From NCBI GenBank assembly GCA_964419545.1, contig CAYQQU010000111.1:1-12114 (forward strand): a DNA stretch of 12,114 bases, given 5' to 3'. Below, in pieces: positions 6,295 to 12,114 of the stretch. The stretch's first letter is position 1. Each line of letters starts with the position of its first letter. The notes beneath the pieces are model-generated. The model was not told where the DNA came from and made no database searches. It saw nothing but the letters and a program-made list of their open reading frames with translations. The stretch comes from CAYQQU01 sp964419545 (GTDB taxonomy: Bacteria > Bacteroidota > Bacteroidia > Chitinophagales > Saprospiraceae). Both the position numbers and the translations under genes were made by a program.

Positions 6295-7179
6295 ATGAAA
6301 TCCGAATTAGAATTAAAACAACTGGTGCAGGAGAAATACGCCCAGATCGCAGAGCAGGGCAAAGCAGAAAATGCGGCTTCTTGCTGCGGAGCGACTACTT
6401 CTTCCAATAAGGTGTATAACATCATGACCGATGATTATTCCGAATTAGAAGGTTACGAATCAGAGGCGGATCTGGGGCTTGGTTGTGGCCTGCCCACCCA
6501 ATTCGCCAGAATTTCAAAGGGTGATACGGTGATCGACCTGGGTTCCGGAGCCGGGAATGACTGCTTTGTAGCTCGCCACGAAACCGGCCCGGAAGGCAAG
6601 GTGATCGGCATTGATTTTACTTCAGCCATGATTAAAACGGCACGGAAAAATGCTGAAAAATTAGGCTTCAATAATGTTGAATTCCGCGAAGGAGATATTG
6701 ATAATATGCCCGTCAGCGATGCCGTTGCCGATGTGGTTGTCAGCAATTGTGTCCTGAATCTGGTGCCCAACAAACCAAAAGTAATCGCCGAGATCTTCCG
6801 GGTGCTCAAACCGGGCGGTCATTTTAGTATTTCTGATATTGTGCTGGTTGGGGATCTGCCAGCCGCCCTCAAAGAAGATGCGGAAATGTATGCCGGATGT
6901 GTGGCCGGAGCCATTCAACGCTCGGCCTATTTACAGCATATTACAGATGCCGGATTCACCAACCTTCAGGTACAAAAGGAAAAGCCCATCGTCATTCCGG
7001 ATGATATTCTGGCAAAATCCCTGTCACCAGAAGAGGTTAAAACCTTCAATCATCAGGATACCGGCATTTTCAGTATCACGGTTTATGCCGAAAAGCAGAG
7101 CGAAAGAAAGAAAAAAGTAAAGCTTAAACTTTCTGAACTGACAGCCAATAATTGCGCCCCTGGATCTGGGTGCTGTTAG
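6295..7179 (+). CDS. arsM: Arsenite S-adenosylmethionine methyltransferase
   Basis: ArsM converts As(III) to methylated arsenicals using S-adenosylmethionine and reduced thiols. The Rossmann SAM motif is VIDLGSGAGND (79-89), followed by GIDFTSAMI (105-113). The As(III)-binding cysteines known from eukaryotic and bacterial ArsM have clear counterparts: C30/C31 (SCCG), C64 (GLGCGLP), C142 (SNCVLNL) and C182 (GCVAGA). The 294-residue length is typical. The C-terminus adds a lysine-rich stretch and three more cysteines (NCAPGSGCC), which could bind arsenic or transfer it. The ATG at 6295 is used; a TTG at 6280 would add five residues. No Shine-Dalgarno sequence is visible. It sits directly behind acr3, so efflux and methylation of the same As(III) pool are co-transcribed. 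Confidence 0.95.
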   Translation: MKSELELKQLVQEKYAQIAEQGKAENAASCCGATTSSNKVYNIMTDDYSELEGYESEADLGLGCGLPTQFARISKGDTVIDLGSGAGNDCFVARHETGPEGKVIGIDFTSAMIKTARKNAEKLGFNNVEFREGDIDNMPVSDAVADVVVSNCVLNLVPNKPKVIAEIFRVLKPGGHFSISDIVLVGDLPAALKEDAEMYAGCVAGAIQRSAYLQHITDAGFTNLQVQKEKPIVIPDDILAKSLSPEEVKTFNHQDTGIFSITVYAEKQSERKKKVKLKLSELTANNCAPGSGCC

Positions 7180-7201
7180 TTTTTCTTCTACCTATCTATA
7201 A

Positions 7202-8566
7202 ATGAAAATGAATCTACTGATCATTGGTGGAAGTGATGCCGGTATTAGTGCGGCCTTAAGAGCCAAGGAATTGGTACCCGAAACACGGGTAACAATGATC
7301 CTGGCCGACGAATATCCCAATTTTAGCATTTGTGGCATACCCTTTTACCTCAGCCGGGAAGTCAATCACTGGCAGGATCTCGCACATCGTACCGCTCTGG
7401 ATATTGAGGCAATGGGAATAATCATTCGCATGAATGAGCAGGCTATCGGCATTGATCCGGAACGAAAGAGCGTGACCACAAAAGGGAAGGATGGCAGCTC
7501 GTACCGGTATGAATATGATAAACTTGTTATTGGAACTGGCGCCAAAAGCATCCGTCCTCCCATTGCGGGATTGGAAAACCAAGGTGTATTTACCCTTCGA
7601 TGGATTGGAGAGATGAAGGCCATTGATCAATATATAGAAGATCGGGGCGTCAAAACCGCTATTATAGTCGGAGGCGGATATATCGGTTTGGAAATGGCCG
7701 ATGCTCTTACGTTGAGAGGTATTCGCGTTCAACTTGTAGAGTTTGCGCCTACGATTTTAACCACCGTCGATCCTCCATTCGGGAAAAAAGTACAGCAGCA
7801 ATTAGAAAATAAGGGTATCGCTGTTACGACGGGAATACAGATTGAGCAGATAACAGAAAAAGGGCAACAGTTGCAGGTGACCGGTTCGAATTACTTCACC
7901 GGATTAGCCGATATGGTATTGGTTGCCGTGGGTGCTGCTCCGGAAACCGGGCTGGTTCAAAGTACAGGGATTGAAATAGGTATCAAAGGGGCTATCAAGG
8001 TTAATCGAAAGATGGAGACCAAGGTAGCGGATATTTATGCAGCCGGTGATTGTGTTGAAACCTGGCATCAATTGGTGCAGCAGTACACCTATATTCCGCT
8101 TGGTACGACAGCCCACAAACAAGGCCGCATTGCCGGTGAAAATGCCGTCGGGGGAGTGAAAGAATTTCAGGGATCATTGGGAACCCAGTCCATTAAGTTG
8201 TTTGATACGGTTATCGCCAGAACCGGTTTGAACGATAGGGATGCTGCCTTCTTCGGATTAAGTAGCTATACGACAGACAGCACCTTTTATGATCACAAAG
8301 TCTATTACCCTCACGCCAAAGATATCAGGGTTCGCTTGACCGGGGAGGTTGGTACGGGAAGGTTATTGGGTGTTCAGCTTTTGGGTTCAACCGGAACGGA
8401 AGTATCCAAACGGGTCGATATTATTGCTGCTGCTGTATTCAATCAACTGACTGTTGATCGATTGAATGACCTTGATCTAAGCTATACACCTCCTCTCAGT
8501 AGTCCCTGGGATCCGGTGCAGATGGCGGCTCAAGAATGGCTAACAAAACAACACCACAACTTATGA
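7202..8566 (+). CDS. CoA-disulfide-reductase-like FAD/NAD(P)H oxidoreductase
   Basis: This 454-residue flavoprotein belongs to the pyridine-nucleotide disulfide oxidoreductase class with a single active-site cysteine. Features in order are an FAD Rossmann motif (LLIIGGSDAGISAAL, 5-19), C44 in FSICGIPFYLS where CoA-disulfide reductases and NADH oxidases carry their redox cysteine, the NAD(P)H motif IIVGGGYIGLEMADAL (154-169), and the second FAD motif IYAAGDC (278-284). The dimerisation domain ends with LSYTPPLSSPWDPVQMAA (426-443), including the conserved tyrosine (Y428). Family members reduce CoA disulfide, persulfides or oxygen. As the last gene of the arsenic operon, 22 bases after arsM, it may maintain thiols for ArsC or ArsM, or handle a thiol-arsenic or persulfide product. 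That role is inferred. ATG at 7208 is an alternative start two codons in. Confidence 0.85.
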   Translation: MKMNLLIIGGSDAGISAALRAKELVPETRVTMILADEYPNFSICGIPFYLSREVNHWQDLAHRTALDIEAMGIIIRMNEQAIGIDPERKSVTTKGKDGSSYRYEYDKLVIGTGAKSIRPPIAGLENQGVFTLRWIGEMKAIDQYIEDRGVKTAIIVGGGYIGLEMADALTLRGIRVQLVEFAPTILTTVDPPFGKKVQQQLENKGIAVTTGIQIEQITEKGQQLQVTGSNYFTGLADMVLVAVGAAPETGLVQSTGIEIGIKGAIKVNRKMETKVADIYAAGDCVETWHQLVQQYTYIPLGTTAHKQGRIAGENAVGGVKEFQGSLGTQSIKLFDTVIARTGLNDRDAAFFGLSSYTTDSTFYDHKVYYPHAKDIRVRLTGEVGTGRLLGVQLLGSTGTEVSKRVDIIAAAVFNQLTVDRLNDLDLSYTPPLSSPWDPVQMAAQEWLTKQHHNL

Positions 8567-8568
8567 AG

Positions 8569-8736
8569 TAAGAGCTTGTTTGGAGGTAGTGCTTTTGAAG
8601 CGAAAAACTCAGATTTTGGGTTCTCCCGAAGGGATTTTTCCGGCTCATAGCAGCGCTACGGGTCGGAAAAATGCCACAGGGAGGTTCCAAAAGCTGGGTT
8701 TTGCAGCCAAAATGACTACCTCCAAACAAGCTCTAA
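8569..8736. mobile_element. 162-bp MITE-like palindromic element with TAA duplication
   Basis: The element is 8572-8733. Its ends are perfect inverted repeats (GAGCTTGTTTGGAGGTAGT at 8572-8590 against 8715-8733), and the same triplet TAA flanks it at 8569-8571 and 8734-8736, as a 3-bp target duplication would. The inside continues as an imperfect palindrome to the centre near 8653, including ATTTTTCCG (8634-8642) against CGGAAAAAT (8664-8672). It encodes no transposase. A TAA/TNA duplication fits IS5-superfamily targets, so a non-autonomous derivative of such an element is likely. It begins five bases after the start of the oxidoreductase stop codon, and its transcript would form a large hairpin that could end the arsenic operon. 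Confidence 0.75.
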
Positions 8737-8770
8737 GCCCTTCGCTTTCTGCCGAGCAGTAGGCGAACAT

Positions 8771-9001
8771 TTATTCTTTATCTGGAGGCGGCAGATTTGG
8801 CCGACTAGGAGAGTTAAGAATTGACTTCATCCAGCGGTCATACCGAATAACGCAACATTTAGAATGTCGGCTTCTCCGGCGTAAACCAAACCGCTCGTTT
8901 TACCCTGAGTAAGTTGCATAGGCGCCGCCGTAGCGTCCCGCTTTAGCCTCTATACCGATAGCCGAAGTACGATCGATCCATTTTTTGGGAGTGAGGTTAA
9001 A
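8771..9001 (-). pseudogene. Decayed KilA-N-domain protein gene
   Basis: Read on the minus strand from 9001, the sequence encodes TPKKWIDRTSAIGIEAKAG followed by RYGGAYATYSG and a stop (8900-8902). This matches the KilA-N core, SPKKWIxxTNAIGIxxKxGRYGGTYAHxDIAFEF. In the next frame LVYAGEADILNVALFGMTAG runs to a stop at 8827-8829, which matches the conserved segment after the KilA-N domain in Bacteroidota relatives (ADLLNVALFGxTAxxWR). The first frame then gives a plausible C-terminus ending at 8771. The start is missing, the middle is deleted and at least one frameshift is present. The upstream edge is cut where the tRNA-linked direct repeat begins. KilA-N proteins are DNA-binding proteins of phages and mobile DNA. 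Confidence 0.72.
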
Positions 9002-9008
9002 TCTATGT

Positions 9009-9111
9009 GCTCCCGCCTCATCCTCTAGCAAGCTCGGCCTGAGTCGGGAGCAATAAAAAAAGCCGCCCTACCGGGCGGCCCGCTCTGGGTCGTTGCGGAG
9101 AAGGAGGGATT
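9009..9111. repeat. 103-bp direct repeat, left copy, with tRNA-Ser 3' fragment
   Basis: This segment matches 9183-9285 at an offset of 174 bases with two differences (at 9017 and 9025). Its last 15 bases (9097-9111) are the acceptor-stem and part of the T-arm of the adjacent tRNA-Ser gene, so it carries a tRNA fragment plus the tRNA's downstream terminator. Beyond 9111 the match stops abruptly, leaving a truncated tRNA remnant. The repeat's other end abuts the truncated KilA-N pseudogene. Confidence 0.9.
9055..9079 (-). terminator. Duplicate of the tRNA-Ser terminator
   Basis: On the minus strand a GCCGCCC/GGGCGGC stem (9062-9068 with 9073-9079) with a four-base loop is followed by seven Ts. 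It is the copy of the functional terminator at 9229-9253 carried in the left direct repeat. It would stop any minus-strand transcript that reads through the first terminator. Confidence 0.75.
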
Positions 9112-9152
9112 GACTTTGTCCATCCCAAAAAGGGAAGACCTGCAATGCCCCA

Positions 9153-9180
9153 TAGCGGGCCCTGCGGGCTATTTTTTTTA
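9153..9180 (+). terminator. Possible plus-strand intrinsic terminator
   Basis: GCCC-TGC-GGGC, or alternatively ATAGC...GCTAT, forms a short stem directly followed by eight Ts on the plus strand. It lies in the unique 71 bases between the two direct-repeat copies. The stem is short and no plus-strand gene ends nearby, so its use is uncertain. Confidence 0.4.
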
Positions 9181-9182
9181 TT

Positions 9183-9356
<174 letters not shown>

Positions 9357-9368
9357 TGAATCGGAGGG

Positions 9369-9376
9369 CAAAGATA
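9369..9376 (-). promoter_or_regulatory. tRNA-Ser promoter -7 element
   Basis: The minus strand reads TATCTTTG here, an exact match to the Bacteroidota TAnnTTTG -7 element. It lies 12 bases before the mature tRNA 5' end. The -33 position holds a T-rich TTTTCAG rather than a clear TTG. This element also supports placing the genome in Bacteroidota. Confidence 0.8.
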
Positions 9377-9981
9377 CGATGTTTTTGAAAACTGAAAAGG
9401 GTTTGCTGCGCGATTTCCAGCAAAGCAGCAGTCGCAGGAGGATCAAGACGGCACAGCTCTCAGCCCGCACCAGCCATTCCCGGTTTGGCAGTAAGCATTT
9501 CTTACTTCGCAGCGCCGGAGGCGCAAGATATTGGTAGATGGTTGCGAAAGAGAGGCCTCCCTGCCGAGGTGCGGAATATACGCTGCCGGCCGGCCATCTT
9601 TCCTATTCCGTACCTCCGGCGCGGCAAGCACCGCGTACAAAATAGGCTACCGATAGCTCGTCCTGCTGGGAAGAGCGCATAACAATGTTTCAAACCGGGA
9701 ATCGCGGCCTCCGCACCCCACGAACATGGGGTTTTCCAATGTAAAAAATACCAATACATTTGAAGGGCAAGGACTTTGAACGACGTATGACAGTTGCCTG
9801 GCGTTACTCGCTAATGAGAACACCTAAAATCAGGCTAAGACGCCAGGCTGCTCTTTTTCTTTCCTCAGCGTGACTCAACTCTTTCCGTATTCCCTTATTT
9901 TGCGACGGTTAAATATTGAGCGAATAAACAAAAAGGATGGGGTTTGCCCTCCCTCCTGTCTTACCTTTCATTCTGCATGTC
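9377..9981. other. About 600 bp gene-free DNA rich in small palindromes
   Basis: No protein family is recognisable in either strand, although open frames of 65-85 codons exist. Symmetric words include GTAAG-CATTT-CTTAC (9491-9505), GCGCCGGAGG (9512-9521) against CCTCCGGCGC (9613-9622), GAGGTGCGGAATA (9566-9578) against TATTCCGTACCTC (9604-9616, 12 of 13), and AATGTA...TACATT near 9740-9762. Promoter elements for the downstream reductase gene must lie near the right end, but none is clear. Confidence 0.6.
9796..9848 (+). other. Large hairpin followed by T-rich tract
   Basis: GCCTGGCGT (9796-9804) is perfectly complementary to ACGCCAGGC (9840-9848) with a 35-base loop, and a TTTTTCTTT tract follows at about 9854. 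It could be the closing stem of a small RNA or a long-loop terminator. No known RNA family is recognised, so the function is open. Confidence 0.4.
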
Positions 9982-11226
9982 ATGGCTGAAATCTCCACCA
10001 AAGTCTGTATCGTCGGCGCCGGCCCGGGCGGAGCGGCAACGGCGCTGAAACTCAGTTATCTCGGTATCCCTTCCGTATTGATCGATAAGGCCACCTTCCC
10101 GCGCGACAAAGTATGCGGCGACGCCATCAGCGGCAAGGTGACCACCCTGCTTAACCGGCTCGATCCGCAGATCATGCAGCGCTTCAATGCCGAACCGGTG
10201 CAGACCGACGTGTGGGGCATCCGCTTCTTCTCACCCAACCGCAAGGCGCTCGACATTCCCTTCCAGGCCAATTATGAGCGCGACCCCCGGGCCGCTCCGG
10301 GCTACGTAGCTAAGCGCCTCGACTTCGATCATTTCCTGGTCAAAGAAGTACAGCGCCGCGACAATATCGATTTTTACGAAGGGGTGGCGATTGAAAAGTA
10401 CGAGCGCACCCCCGCCGGCTACCGGGTGAGCGACCGCAGCGGGCAATTGCAGGTCGAAGCGCCATTGCTGGTGCTCGCCGACGGCGCCCACTCGTCATTC
10501 AGCCGCAAAGAAGCCGGCCTGGCCAAAGACCTCAAACACCACGCCGGGGCCGTGCGCGCCTACTACCGGGGCGTCAAAGGCATGGCCCGCGACAACTTCA
10601 TCGAGCTGCACTTCATCCGGTCGCTCACGCCCGGCTACTTCTGGATCTTCCCCCTGCCCAACGGCCGGGCCAACGTCGGCCTCGGCATGCGCAGCGATAT
10701 CCTCAGCCGCCGCAAAGTGAACCTGCGCCGGGCACTCGAACGCGTCATCCGCGAAGAACCGGGTATCCGCGAACGCTTCGCCGGGGCGGCGCCGGAAGGG
10801 CCGGTCAGCGGCTTCGGCCTGCCCCTGGGCTCGAAAACGCGCCCCATCTCGGGCGACCACTACCTGCTGGTGGGCGACGCCGGCCACCTGGTCGACCCGC
10901 TCACCGGCGAAGGGATCGGCAACGCCTTCTATTCCGGCTTCATCGCCGCCGAGCTGGCCGAAAAATGCTTCGCCGCCAACGACTTTTCCGCCGAATTTCT
11001 CAAGGCCTACGACCTGCGCGTCAAACGGGTGCTCGGCTCAGAAATGAAACTGAGCTACCGCCTGCAACAAATGCTGATGTACCCCCGGATCGTCAACGCC
11101 ATCGCCGGCATCATCGCCGGCAACCGCAAGGTGATCGAGGTGCTCACCAATATGTATACCGACTTTAGCGTGCGAGAGCAACTGGCGAAACCGTTGTTTT
11201 GGGTGAAGATGATGTTTAAGCGGTAG
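9982..11226 (+). CDS. Geranylgeranyl-reductase-family FAD oxidoreductase
   Basis: This 414-residue flavoprotein resembles the geranylgeranyl reductase/ChlP group within the p-hydroxybenzoate-hydroxylase fold. The FAD dinucleotide motif is VCIVGAGPGGAATAL (8-22), with D35 at the end of the second strand. It is followed by FPRDKVCGDAISG (39-51), the conserved basic-Cys-Gly-Asp segment. The second FAD motif, VGDAGHLVDPLTGEGIGNA (287-305), is nearly invariant in the family, and the C-terminal helices are rich in aromatic and basic residues. Members reduce isoprenoid double bonds in lipids or quinone side chains, and some act as halogenase- or hydroxylase-like enzymes, so the substrate is inferred only. 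The ATG at 9982 fits the motif start; an upstream ATG at 9937 would add 15 non-conserved residues. It is much richer in G+C than the arsenic genes and shares no operon with them. Confidence 0.85.
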   Translation: MAEISTKVCIVGAGPGGAATALKLSYLGIPSVLIDKATFPRDKVCGDAISGKVTTLLNRLDPQIMQRFNAEPVQTDVWGIRFFSPNRKALDIPFQANYERDPRAAPGYVAKRLDFDHFLVKEVQRRDNIDFYEGVAIEKYERTPAGYRVSDRSGQLQVEAPLLVLADGAHSSFSRKEAGLAKDLKHHAGAVRAYYRGVKGMARDNFIELHFIRSLTPGYFWIFPLPNGRANVGLGMRSDILSRRKVNLRRALERVIREEPGIRERFAGAAPEGPVSGFGLPLGSKTRPISGDHYLLVGDAGHLVDPLTGEGIGNAFYSGFIAAELAEKCFAANDFSAEFLKAYDLRVKRVLGSEMKLSYRLQQMLMYPRIVNAIAGIIAGNRKVIEVLTNMYTDFSVREQLAKPLFWVKMMFKR

Positions 11227-11292
11227 CGTTTTTTTTTTGGGAAGGCTTTTTATTTTAAGATCGATGAAAGAAACTCACGTCCGGTAAAACAA
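11227..11292 (+). other. Short spacer with T-run
   Basis: A run of ten Ts starts four bases after the stop codon of the reductase (around 11230), but there is no convincing stem before it. The ATG at 11264 opens only seven codons before a stop, so it is not the start of the next gene. Confidence 0.4.
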
Positions 11293-12114
11293 ATGAACGC
11301 GCATCGATTTCGAGCTTTCCCGGTTGTTTTTCTCCTCGGCCTGGTACTACCAAGTAAGGCGCAGCATTATTTCGAAAACCCGCTGATGCTCGGTCCCAAC
11401 GACGGGATTTTGCTTAAGTCGATCAATGCGGTAATCCTTGATGAACATGGTTTTCTTTGGATTGGGGGTAGGGAAGGGCTTTTGCGCTACGACGGACAAT
11501 ATTTCAAGGAATTTGTTCACGACCCAACGGATAGCCTGTCCATTTTACCCGGGCACGCTCACCACATATTATTCGATCGGGAGCGACAATGCTTGTGGTT
11601 GAGTATTTGGGGCGGAAATATAGGGGGCATCAGTGTGCTCGATCTCAAAACGGAAAAATTCCGGAATTATCCTTTTCGCTCGAATCAACCGAACAGTCTT
11701 CCGGGGAAAGATTTTTACTGGATGTGCAAAGATAAATTCGGAGGAATATGGGCGAGTATGTTTAAAGAAGGCTTGTTAAAATACGAGGCCAATGCCGATA
11801 CGTTCCGAAATGTAGCTTACCACCCCCGGCCCGAAGAAGCGCACTTTCAATTTAGTTCGCATAACACCCTTGAAGCGTATGCCCAGGACTTAAATAACGA
11901 TTCTATCCTTTGGCTGGGGTCTGTGGTCGGGCTGCTCAAGCTAAATGTACTAACCGAAAAATTCCGGTTTTTCCCGATTTCGGATCAGTTTAACCCCCGG
12001 AAAAATATCCTATCGATGCATTTCCATGTGGATGGAAAAATATACCTGGGAACCTGGGGCGCCGGTCTGGTGGTTTTCGATCCGAATACTGAACAGTTCA
12101 AAGAGATGTCGTAT
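11293..12114 (+). CDS. Propeller-domain two-component sensor/regulator, 5' part
   Basis: The frame is open for 274 codons from ATG 11293 to the last base and has no stop, so the gene continues beyond the window. It begins with a signal peptide (FRAFPVVFLLGLVLPSKAQ, residues 6-24, cleavage likely after AQ). Repeats of the two-component-regulator propeller type follow: DEHGFLWIGGREGLLRYD, DKFGGIWASMFKEGLLKYE, LWLGSVVGLLKLN and KIYLGTWGAGLVVFDP. These blades form an outward-facing beta-propeller sensor in Bacteroidota hybrid two-component and SARP/LuxR-type regulators. The C-terminal output domain (histidine kinase, LuxR HTH or other) lies outside the window, so the exact class is unknown. Its composition is lower in G+C than that of the preceding reductase. 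Confidence 0.85.
   Translation, partial: MNAHRFRAFPVVFLLGLVLPSKAQHYFENPLMLGPNDGILLKSINAVILDEHGFLWIGGREGLLRYDGQYFKEFVHDPTDSLSILPGHAHHILFDRERQCLWLSIWGGNIGGISVLDLKTEKFRNYPFRSNQPNSLPGKDFYWMCKDKFGGIWASMFKEGLLKYEANADTFRNVAYHPRPEEAHFQFSSHNTLEAYAQDLNNDSILWLGSVVGLLKLNVLTEKFRFFPISDQFNPRKNILSMHFHVDGKIYLGTWGAGLVVFDPNTEQFKEMSY

Noticed and set aside
3429..8566. A wholly unknown defence or metabolic system in the central cluster
   Set aside because: The genes are recognisable as an arsenic resistance operon. The novelty is in the details (start codon, loop variant, flavoprotein), not in the overall system.
8496..8762. Short frames (60 and 77 codons) overlapping the palindromic element
   Set aside because: The two are near mirror images because the DNA is a palindrome. 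They encode no known domain and cross the element's boundaries.
9443..9759. Three overlapping frames of 65-85 codons right of the tRNA
   Set aside because: No homology is recognised, and the reading frames arise from palindromic G+C-rich words. Kept as non-coding.
10231..10887. Minus-strand frames of 86 and 130 codons inside the reductase gene
   Set aside because: They are antisense to well-conserved FAD-protein sequence, with no family resemblance of their own.

Overview
The window looks like a chromosomal segment of a Bacteroidota bacterium, probably from the Saprospiraceae/Lewinella side of the phylum. This is inferred from TAnnTTTG-type promoter elements, the near absence of Shine-Dalgarno sequences, the presence of a two-component-regulator propeller protein, and the style of the protein families. 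No ribosomal marker is present, so genus-level placement is not possible.

Layout. Positions 1-255 hold two copies of a 118-bp tandem repeat. They abut the 3' end of a minus-strand B12-binding-type radical SAM gene (256-1800). A divergent intergenic region leads to a plus-strand staphylococcal-nuclease-fold protein (2079-3125). A 303-bp non-coding stretch with short direct and inverted repeats follows.

The core is a compact six-gene arsenic resistance operon on the plus strand (3429-8566): arsR, two tandem thioredoxin-type arsenate reductases (arsC), the arsenite efflux permease acr3, the arsenite methyltransferase arsM, and a CoA-disulfide-reductase-like flavoprotein. The gene set gives a coherent pathway. 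ArsR senses As(III) at an operator that covers its own promoter. The ArsC pair reduces As(V) to As(III). Acr3 exports As(III) and ArsM methylates it. The flavoprotein plausibly supplies or repairs low-molecular-weight thiols or persulfides. Base composition is visibly lower in G+C than in the nuclease and reductase genes on either side, which suggests a transferred cassette.

Right of the operon lies a scrap zone (8569-9285). It holds a 162-bp palindromic MITE-like element flanked by TAA, a decayed KilA-N-domain gene on the minus strand, and a 103-bp direct repeat carrying the 3' end and terminator of a tRNA gene. The intact tRNA-Ser(CGA) follows on the minus strand (9270-9356) with a textbook Bacteroidota -7 element. 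About 600 bp of structured but gene-free DNA leads to a geranylgeranyl-reductase-family flavoprotein (9982-11226). Last comes the first 274 codons of a secreted or periplasmic-facing propeller-type sensor protein that runs off the window end (11293-12114).

The most unusual observations are: an arsC whose reading frame continues upstream into an intact-looking signal peptide that begins at ATA rather than ATG; the CTHNSRRS active-site variant shared by both ArsC copies; an ArsR palindrome centred on the promoter -7 box, with a second related site before arsC; and the cluster of mobile-element and tRNA debris at the right edge of the operon.
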